This document shows, piece by piece, positions 1-5,276 of a stretch of 6,249 nt of DNA (the first letter of the stretch is position 1; every line of letters begins with the position of its first letter). This DNA is from Patulibacter sp. (GTDB lineage Bacteria > Actinomycetota > Thermoleophilia > Solirubrobacterales > Solirubrobacteraceae). The stretch is taken from the NCBI GenBank assembly GCA_031119595.1, contig JAVHXX010000272.1, positions 1-6,249 of the forward strand, written 5' to 3'. A program made the translations under genes and the position numbers. The notes under the pieces are model-generated. The model saw nothing but the letters and a program-made list of their open reading frames with translations, searched no databases and had not been told where the DNA came from.

Positions 1-363
1 GCCCTGGGCCTTCGCCCCGAAGTGGAAGTTGTCGCCGACGGACACCGTCGTCGCCCCGAGCTGTTCGATGAGCACGTGGTCGATGAAGTCCTGCGCCGAC
101 TGCCGCGAGAAGGCGCCGTCGAACGGGATCACGATGAGTTCCTGGACCCCGAGCTCGGCGATGAGCTCGGCCTTGCGGTCGAGGTCGGTGAGGAGCTGCG
201 GCGCGGACTCGGGATGGACGACCAGCGACGGGTGCGGATCGAAGGTGAGGACCGTGTCGGCGCCGGCGATCACCTCGCGGTGGCCGAGGTGGACTCCGTC
301 GAACGTCCCGATGGCGATGTGCCGCGGGCGCGTGGTCGCGTCGGGCAGCCAGGTCAGCTTCAT
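1..363 (-). CDS. ribF: Bifunctional riboflavin kinase / FAD synthetase, N-terminal part (partial)
   Basis: RibF phosphorylates riboflavin to FMN and adenylates FMN to FAD in the cytoplasm. Only the first 121 codons are in the window; the frame is open to the left edge, so the riboflavin kinase domain lies outside. The visible part is the nucleotidyltransferase (FMN adenylyltransferase) domain: AIGTFDGVHLGH at residues 17-28 carries the GxxHxGH nucleotide-binding signature, LTFDPHPS is at 39-46, and a VSVGDNFHFG segment at 107-116 matches the conserved late motif. The ATG at 361-363 overlaps the truB stop by 4 nt (ATGA on the minus strand), which argues for translational coupling; its own Shine-Dalgarno is weak. 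The stretch between the GxxHxGH motif and TFDPHP is only about 10 residues, shorter than in most RibF proteins I know. The motifs make the identification firm. Confidence 0.95.
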   Translation of the reverse strand, partial: MKLTWLPDATTRPRHIAIGTFDGVHLGHREVIAGADTVLTFDPHPSLVVHPESAPQLLTDLDRKAELIAELGVQELIVIPFDGAFSRQSAQDFIDHVLIEQLGATTVSVGDNFHFGAKAQG

Positions 364-1238
364 GCCCGAAAGCCTACGACCGCGGAAAGCCGCGCGCCGT
401 CCGCCTGGCCGACCGCGATGGCCCCGGCGTCGTCGACGAGCAGAACGGGCACGTCCAGCGGGACTTCTTGGGCCAGTTCCTCGAGCGCGACGCGGCGTCC
501 GTGATGGATCGCACGCGCATGGGCCGGTGCCAGATGGACCGTCGGGAGGAAGCCGAGGGCCCGGTCGAGCGGCCAGAGCCGCGCGGCGACGTCCTCGCGG
601 GTCCCGAACGCGTCGATCGGCGCCGCGTCGTCGATCGACCACGGGCCGATCGACGTGCGGCGCAGCTCGAGGCAGTAGCCGTCCCCGAGGTCGGCGACGA
701 GCGTCCGCACGTACGTGCCGGTCGAGCAGTGCACCGCGAGGCGAACACGATCGCCGTCGCGCTCCAGCTCCTGGAAGTCGTAGACGGTCACGGTGCGCTC
801 GGGGACCTCGACGGCCTGGCCGGCTCGCGCGAGCTTGTACGCGCGCTGCCCGTTGATCTTGATGGCGGAGTACGCCGGCGGCACCTGCGTGACCTCGCCG
901 GTCGGCAGGTCGAGCGGTGAGGCCGGGACGTTCCCGGTCTCGACGATCTCGCCCTCCGGGTCGCCGGTCGTCGAGAGCGCGCCGAGCTGCGCGAGCGTCT
1001 CGTAGCGCTTGTCGAGCCCCATGGCGAACTGCGAGGTCCTCGTGCCGCGCCCGACGAGGACGAGCATGAGCCCGGTCGCGAACGGATCGAGCGTGCCGGC
1101 GTGGCCGACGCGCGTCCCCTTGCCCACGGCCCGTCGCACCCGCGCGACGACGTCGTGGGAGGTGATGCCGGCGGGTTTGTCGACGAGCAGGAGGCCGTCG
1201 AGCGGGGCCGCGGCGTCAGGCAGCTGCGCCGCCTGCAT
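360..1238 (-). CDS. truB: tRNA pseudouridine(55) synthase TruB
   Basis: TruB isomerises uridine 55 in the T-loop of tRNAs to pseudouridine and also helps tRNA folding. The predicted protein has 292 residues, usual for the family. LLLVDKPAGITSHDVV is at residues 16-31. The catalytic motif GHAGTLDPFATG is at 45-56, with the nucleophilic aspartate at D51. QVPPAYSAIKINGQRAY at 118-134, TGTYVRTL at 173-180 and LRRTSIGPW at 192-200 complete the core, and residues about 230-292 form the small C-terminal domain. The frame is open further upstream, but the ATG at 1236-1238 is chosen because family similarity begins there and a GGGAG lies 4 nt before it. It overlaps the end of the nrnA-like gene by 23 nt and the start of ribF by 4 nt. 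The segment before QVPP is shorter than in the common form of the family. All recognised catalytic motifs are intact. Confidence 0.96.
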   Translation of the reverse strand: MQAAQLPDAAAPLDGLLLVDKPAGITSHDVVARVRRAVGKGTRVGHAGTLDPFATGLMLVLVGRGTRTSQFAMGLDKRYETLAQLGALSTTGDPEGEIVETGNVPASPLDLPTGEVTQVPPAYSAIKINGQRAYKLARAGQAVEVPERTVTVYDFQELERDGDRVRLAVHCSTGTYVRTLVADLGDGYCLELRRTSIGPWSIDDAAPIDAFGTREDVAARLWPLDRALGFLPTVHLAPAHARAIHHGRRVALEELAQEVPLDVPVLLVDDAGAIAVGQADGARLSAVVGFRA

Positions 1239-2217
1239 CCTGCTCCCGCAGTTGGCCGAGGATGAAGTCGGCGAGGTCGGCGTCGCCGAGCTGGGTGGTG
1301 AAGCCGGCGGCCTGCGGATGCCCGCCTCCCCCGCTCGCGCGGGCGATCGCCGACACGTCGACGGTCGGGTCGGCGGCCCGCAGCGACACCTTGAAGGTGC
1401 CCGGCTGCACGTCGAGCTCGCGTGCGAGCGCGGCGATGCGCACGCCGCGCACCACGCGGAGCACGTCGATGATGCCTTCGGCGTGGGCCTCCGTGGCCTG
1501 CGCCCCGCGGAAGTCCTCTTCGGTGACGCGGGCACTCACGAGGAGGCCGTCGCCGTGGATCGCCATCGACTCGAGCGCCGCGCGCAGGAGGTGCAGCTTC
1601 GCCGGGCGGACGTCTTCGTAGAGGCGCCGTCGTACGCCGGTGAGGTCGACGCCGGCCGCGATGAGATCGGCGGCCATGGCATGGGCTCGCGGCGTGGTGT
1701 TCTCGTAGGAGAAGCGGCCGGTGTCCGTGAGGAGACCGACGTACAGCGGCTCGGCGATGTCGGTGGTGATCGGGACGCCGAGCATCTGTGCGAGCTCCCA
1801 CACCATCTCCGCGGTGCTGGAGGCGGTCGGGTCGATGAGGTTGATCGTGCCGAAGCGGGTGTTGTCGTGGTGGTGGTCGATGTTCACCAGCACCGGGATC
1901 TCGGGGAGCCACTCGCCGAGCGGGGTGCGGTCGGCGTTGCCGCAGTCGAGGAAGACGACGGTGCGACCGCGGACGTCGACGGTGTCCTCGTGGACGACCT
2001 CGCCCAGGTCGTACGTGGCAAGTTCCTCCGGCAGCGGGAGGTCCTGCGCGGCGATGAACACGCGGCTCGAGATGCCGATCCGCTCGAGGACGAGCCGCAT
2101 CGCCACGAGCGAGCCGATCGCATCGCCGTCGGGATGCGTGTGCGTGGCCAGGATCACCCGGCCCGCGTCGCGCAGCGCGCTGAAGACCGCCTCGGCGGCC
2201 GTCCGGCTCGGCGTCAA
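1216..2217 (-). CDS. nrnA: DHH/DHHA1 phosphoesterase, NrnA-type oligoribonuclease / pAp phosphatase
   Basis: This cytoplasmic metal-dependent phosphoesterase is of the type that degrades short oligoribonucleotides (nanoRNA) and dephosphorylates 3'-phosphoadenosine 5'-phosphate (pAp); some actinobacterial relatives also cleave cyclic dinucleotides. The 333-residue product has the DHH-domain motifs in order: THTHPDGDAIGS at 25-36, FLDCGN at 89-94, the signature DHHHD at 114-118, and LLTDTGRFSYENT at 162-174. The DHHA1 substrate-binding motif SGGGGHPQAAGF is at 295-306. The start is a TTG at 2215-2217: no ATG, GTG or other TTG precedes the first motif, and a GAGGA lies 6 nt upstream. This TTG overlaps the rbfA stop (TTGA), and the gene's 3' end overlaps truB by 23 nt, so it sits inside the operon. 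The same position between rbfA and truB is known in mycobacteria. The exact substrate preference cannot be read from sequence. Confidence 0.93.
   Translation of the reverse strand: MTPSRTAAEAVFSALRDAGRVILATHTHPDGDAIGSLVAMRLVLERIGISSRVFIAAQDLPLPEELATYDLGEVVHEDTVDVRGRTVVFLDCGNADRTPLGEWLPEIPVLVNIDHHHDNTRFGTINLIDPTASSTAEMVWELAQMLGVPITTDIAEPLYVGLLTDTGRFSYENTTPRAHAMAADLIAAGVDLTGVRRRLYEDVRPAKLHLLRAALESMAIHGDGLLVSARVTEEDFRGAQATEAHAEGIIDVLRVVRGVRIAALARELDVQPGTFKVSLRAADPTVDVSAIARASGGGGHPQAAGFTTQLGDADLADFILGQLREQDAGGAAA
1243..1247 (-). promoter_or_regulatory. Ribosome binding site for truB (GGGAG)
   Basis: GGGAG lies within the final codons of nrnA, 4 nt before the truB ATG at 1236-1238. It helps choose this start over the longer open frame that continues upstream inside nrnA. 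Confidence 0.55.
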
Positions 2218-2651
2218 GGCCGGTCCTCGCGCCGTACGCCGCGTTCGTCGCGCTGGGTCGTGAGGGGATCGTCGGCGTCGGCGGTGGTCGGCGCCTCGGA
2301 GGCGTCCTCTCCGTCGCGCGGCTCGCTCAGGAGCGCGTCGAGACGGACCGCTCGCCGCGCCGAGTCGTCGAGGTAGAACTCGAGGACCGGCGTGTACTTG
2401 AGCCGCAGGTCGTGGGCGATGCTCGACTGGAGCAGGCGCTTCGCGCGGTTCATGGCGTTCAGCGACTCGAGCTGCTCGTCGTCGTCGCCGAGGGCGCTGA
2501 TGAAGACCTTCGCATGACGGAGGTCGCCGCTGGTCTCGACGGAGGTGATCGTGACGAACCCGATGCCCGGGTCCGTCACGTCACGTGCGAGCGCGGTGGC
2601 GAGCACCTCGCGGACGGATCCGTCGACCCGCCGCATCCGCTGAGATGCCAT
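2214..2651 (-). CDS. rbfA: 30S ribosome-binding factor RbfA
   Basis: RbfA is a small KH-like protein that binds the immature 30S subunit and assists late 16S rRNA maturation and cold adaptation. The 145-residue product begins with the typical basic helix (MRRVDGSVREVL, residues 6-17). DPGIGFVTITSVE follows at 27-39, then DLRHAKVFIS at 43-52, and the family's LKYTPVLEFYLDDS at 84-97. The fold is complete by about residue 109; residues 110-145 are a charged, low-complexity tail that is probably disordered. The ATG at 2649-2651 has a GGAG 7 nt upstream. The gene starts 26 nt after the infB stop, and its TGA overlaps the TTG start of the nrnA gene. The infB-rbfA neighbourhood supports the call, since both act on the 30S subunit. 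Confidence 0.95.
   Translation of the reverse strand: MASQRMRRVDGSVREVLATALARDVTDPGIGFVTITSVETSGDLRHAKVFISALGDDDEQLESLNAMNRAKRLLQSSIAHDLRLKYTPVLEFYLDDSARRAVRLDALLSEPRDGEDASEAPTTADADDPLTTQRDERGVRREDRP
2224..2228 (-). promoter_or_regulatory. Ribosome binding site deciding the TTG start of nrnA (GAGGA)
   Basis: GAGGA lies inside the last codons of rbfA, 6 nt before the TTG at 2215-2217. There is no better start codon before the first catalytic motif, so this site decides the start. The TTGA overlap with the rbfA stop suggests re-initiation by the same ribosomes. Confidence 0.65.
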
Positions 2652-2658
2652 TCCCGCG

Positions 2659-2662
2659 CTCC
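2659..2662 (-). promoter_or_regulatory. Ribosome binding site for rbfA (GGAG)
   Basis: In the 26-nt gap after infB, GGAG lies 7 nt before the rbfA ATG and supports that start. Confidence 0.6.
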
Positions 2663-2677
2663 GCTCGGCTCAGGCGA

Positions 2678-4999
2678 TCAGGTCCGCGCGGCGAGCTCGC
2701 GCTCGACCTTGCGGGTGGTGTACGCCTCGAGGATGTCGCCCTCACGCACGTCGCTGTAGTTCTTGACGACGATGCCGCACTCGTAGCCGGTGGCCACTTC
2801 GCGTGCATCCTCGTTGAACCGGCGCAGCGACTCGATCTCGCCCTCGTGCACCACCATGCCGTCGCGCACGATGCGGATCTTCGCGCCGCGCGTGATCTTG
2901 CCGTCGGTGACGTAGGAACCGGCGATCGTGCCGATCTTCGACGCCTTGAAGATCTGCCGGACCTCGACGGTGCCGAGCGGATCCTCCACCTCTTCGGGCT
3001 CGAGGAGGCCGGTCATGGCCGCCTTGAGGTCGTCGAGGGCCTTGTAGATGATCGAGTAGGTGCGGATGTCGACGCCCTCGCGGTCCGCGAGGTTCTTCGC
3101 ATCGCCCACCGGGCGCACGTTGAATCCGATGACGATCGCGTTGGACGCGGCCGCCAGGTTGACGTCGGACTCGGTGATGCCACCGACGCCGCTGTGGACG
3201 ATGTCCACCGCGACCTCGTCCTGCGGAAGGCGGGCGATCTCGTCCTCGAAGGCCTCGACCGAACCGGCCACGTCGCCCTTGAGGATGAGCGCGAGCTGCT
3301 TCGCATCGCCGGACTGGATCTTCGAGAAGATGTCCTCGAGCGACTGCTTGCGACCCGCGCGACGCGCCACGGACTCCTGCCGGAGGCGCAGGGCGCGCTC
3401 CTCGGCCTTGACGCGGGCTTCCTTGTCGGTCTCCGCCTCCTGGACGAACTCGCCGGCGTCGGGCACGGAGTTGAATCCGAGCACCTCGACGGGGTCGCCG
3501 GGACCGGCTTCCTCGACGCGCTTGCCGGTGTAGTCCTGCATCGCCTTGACGCGGCCCCAGTGACCGCCGGAGACGAGTGCGTCGCCGACCATCAGGGTGC
3601 CGCGCTGCACGAGCACGGTGGCGACCGGGCCGCGGCCCGGATCGAGCTTGGACTCGATGACCACGCCGGAGGCCTCGGCCTCGGCGTTCGCACGGATGTC
3701 CTGGAGGTCCGCGACGACGAGGAGCGTCTCGAGGAGGTCCTCGATGCCCTTCTTCGACTTCGCCGACACGTCGACGAATTCGACGTCGCCGCCCCACTCC
3801 GACGGCTGGATGCCGCGGGAGGTCATCTCGGTGCGCACGCGCTCGGGCTCCGCACCTTCCTTGTCGATCTTGTTGACCGCCACGACGATCGGCACGTCGG
3901 CCGCCTTCGCGTGGTCGATGGCCTCGATCGTCTGCGGCTTCACGCCGTCGTCGGCGGCGACCACGATGACCGCGATGTCCGTGACACGGGCACCACGGGC
4001 ACGCATGGCGGTGAACGCCTCGTGGCCCGGGGTGTCGAGGAAGGTGATGACGTTGTCGGCGTGGTGCACCTGGTAGGCACCGATGTGCTGGGTGATGCCA
4101 CCGGCCTCGCCCTTCGTCACGTCCGCGGAGCGGATCGCGTCGAGGAGGGAGGTCTTGCCGTGGTCGACGTGACCCATGATCGTGATCACGGGCGGACGGA
4201 TCGTGAGGTCGTCGTCGTCGTCCTCGAACTCGGGCGCTTCCGCGTCCTCGTCGCCGGCACGGACGATCTCGATCTCCTTCTCGAAGTCGGCCGCGAGCAC
4301 CTCGATGGTCTCGTCGGGAAGGGTCTGCGTGAGCGTCGCCATCTCCCCGAGCATCATCAGCTTCTTGATGATCTCCGCGGCGGAGATGCCGAAGTACTCC
4401 GAGATGTCCTTGACCGTGGAACCGGACGCGACCTTGACGATGTCGGTCTTCCGGTGCGCACCCATGTCGAGGGTGTCGACGGTCTCCTCGATGACATCCG
4501 CGCGACGACGGCGACCGCCACCACGGCGGGGGCGACGCTGCGGGAAGTTGCCGCCACCGGGACCACCCGGACGGCCGGGACCGCCACCGATGCCGCCGGG
4601 GCGACCTGCGGTGGAGTCGATGACGACGCGGCGCTTGCCACCCGGGCCGGAGCCGGGACGGCTGGGGCCGGTCGTGGGACGGCGCGGGTCGAGGGCGCGG
4701 GCGCCCGTCGCGGGCCGTGCGGCCGCTTCCTTGCGAGCCTTCTCGCGAGCCTCGGCGTCAGCCGCGGCGCGCGCCTGCGCGCTCGGGCGGACGATCCGCT
4801 GCTGGACGGCGGGACGCTTGATCTCCTTGCGCTTGGTCTGCTCGATGGGCAGGCCCGCAAGGGCTCGTTTGGCCTGGTCCTCGTCGACCGCCGAAGCGGG
4901 ACCCTTGACCTCGAGGCCAGCACTCACCAGGCGGTCGATGACCTCCTTGGCAGGCATGTCGTGCTCGCGTGCGAGCTCTTTGATGCGTTTCTTCGCCAT
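2678..4999 (-). CDS. infB: Translation initiation factor IF-2
   Basis: IF-2 is the GTPase that brings fMet-tRNA to the 30S subunit and promotes 50S joining. The 773-residue protein is complete. An IF2_N helical domain occupies residues 1-50. A basic, Gly/Pro/Arg-rich linker runs to about 166, with a run of RG and RR residues at 155-166. A second IF2_N-like domain lies at about 188-240 (KDISEYFGISAAEIIKKL). An acidic patch EFEDDDDDL precedes the G domain. The GTPase motifs are intact: G1 GHVDHGKT at 276-283, G2 GGITQHIG at 300-307, G3 DTPGH at 322-326, G4 NKID at 376-379 and G5 SAK at 412-414. Domain II follows, then C1 (GDAKQLALILKGDVAGS at 564-580) and the tRNA-binding C2 at about 675-765. 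The N-terminal linker is short compared with streptomycete IF-2. The ATG at 4997-4999 matches the conserved protein start, though its ribosome binding site (GAGAACGGAAC) is weak; it is 14 nt from the ylxR stop. Confidence 0.98.
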   Translation of the reverse strand: MAKKRIKELAREHDMPAKEVIDRLVSAGLEVKGPASAVDEDQAKRALAGLPIEQTKRKEIKRPAVQQRIVRPSAQARAAADAEAREKARKEAAARPATGARALDPRRPTTGPSRPGSGPGGKRRVVIDSTAGRPGGIGGGPGRPGGPGGGNFPQRRPRRGGGRRRRADVIEETVDTLDMGAHRKTDIVKVASGSTVKDISEYFGISAAEIIKKLMMLGEMATLTQTLPDETIEVLAADFEKEIEIVRAGDEDAEAPEFEDDDDDLTIRPPVITIMGHVDHGKTSLLDAIRSADVTKGEAGGITQHIGAYQVHHADNVITFLDTPGHEAFTAMRARGARVTDIAVIVVAADDGVKPQTIEAIDHAKAADVPIVVAVNKIDKEGAEPERVRTEMTSRGIQPSEWGGDVEFVDVSAKSKKGIEDLLETLLVVADLQDIRANAEAEASGVVIESKLDPGRGPVATVLVQRGTLMVGDALVSGGHWGRVKAMQDYTGKRVEEAGPGDPVEVLGFNSVPDAGEFVQEAETDKEARVKAEERALRLRQESVARRAGRKQSLEDIFSKIQSGDAKQLALILKGDVAGSVEAFEDEIARLPQDEVAVDIVHSGVGGITESDVNLAAASNAIVIGFNVRPVGDAKNLADREGVDIRTYSIIYKALDDLKAAMTGLLEPEEVEDPLGTVEVRQIFKASKIGTIAGSYVTDGKITRGAKIRIVRDGMVVHEGEIESLRRFNEDAREVATGYECGIVVKNYSDVREGDILEAYTTRKVERELAART

Positions 5000-5013
5000 G
5001 TTCCGTTCTCAGT

Positions 5014-5274
5014 CTAGAGCGGTGAGCTTGGTTGGGGCCACCTGAGTGGGCGCTCCGCAGGCACCTGAACCGGGCCCCGTAGAGCGCGAGAGAGCGCGCG
5101 GCCGTTCGCCACGCGCTCCAGACAGGTCGGACCGCACGCATAGGCGCCGCGTCCCGGGAGGCGCGCATCGGCGTCGACACGGGCAAACCCGTCGACCGCG
5201 GCGATGCGCAGCAGCTCCTGCTTGGGCAGGCGCCGGCGACAACCGACGCACTGCCTGGTTGGTCCCGTTGCTAC
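5014..5274 (-). CDS. ylxR: YlxR/RnpM family (DUF448) RNA-binding protein; start codon not identifiable
   Basis: This is a small protein between nusA and infB, the classic position of YlxR, which in Bacillus subtilis binds RNase P and is named RnpM. Reading codons from the minus strand gives RQCVGCRRRLPKQELLRIAA, then a VDADARLPGRGAYAC segment and CLERVANGRALSRAL. The CVGC pair, the LPGRGAYxC motif and the fourth cysteine are hallmarks of the family. A proline-rich tail ends in a TAG at 5014-5016. The start is a problem: no ATG, GTG or TTG occurs in this frame between the preceding in-frame stop (5395-5397) and the CVGC motif. The coordinate given begins at a GTA codon (5272-5274) that lies 5 nt after a GAGGAG. 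A GTA at 5278-5280 or an ACG at 5266-5268 are other possibilities. A sequencing error, a non-standard start or frameshift expression could explain this. The family call is firm; the 5' end is not. Confidence 0.82.
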   Translation of the reverse strand, partial: VATGPTRQCVGCRRRLPKQELLRIAAVDGFARVDADARLPGRGAYACGPTCLERVANGRALSRALRGPVQVPAERPLRWPQPSSPL

Positions 5275-5276
5275 CG

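Noticed and set aside
1239..1535. A possible 99-residue N-terminal extension of TruB
   Set aside because: The upstream part of the frame lies inside nrnA, has shadow-like Ser/Arg/Pro/Thr composition and no TruB similarity; a ribosome binding site and the conserved TruB start occur at 1238.
1009..2376. A 455-codon open frame on the plus strand across nrnA and truB
   Set aside because: It is antisense to two well-supported genes, shows no family motif and is explained by GC-rich codon usage.
2652..2677. Possible terminator or promoter in the infB-rbfA gap
   Set aside because: The gap is only 26 nt, with no stable hairpin followed by T residues and no recognisable -10/-35 pair; it holds just the rbfA ribosome binding site.
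4465..4500. Possible internal start in infB at the ATG of residue 179, giving a shorter IF-2 form as in E. coli
   Set aside because: The nearest GAGGAG is about 18 nt before the ATG, too far for a convincing binding site, and there is no other evidence of internal initiation.
2585..5017. An 810-codon open frame on the plus strand, antisense to the whole of infB
   Set aside because: Its codons mirror those of infB, the protein is a low-complexity mix of Asp, Val, Leu, Gly, Arg and His with no recognisable motifs, and such antisense frames are normal in very GC-rich genes. IF-2 is unmistakable on the other strand.
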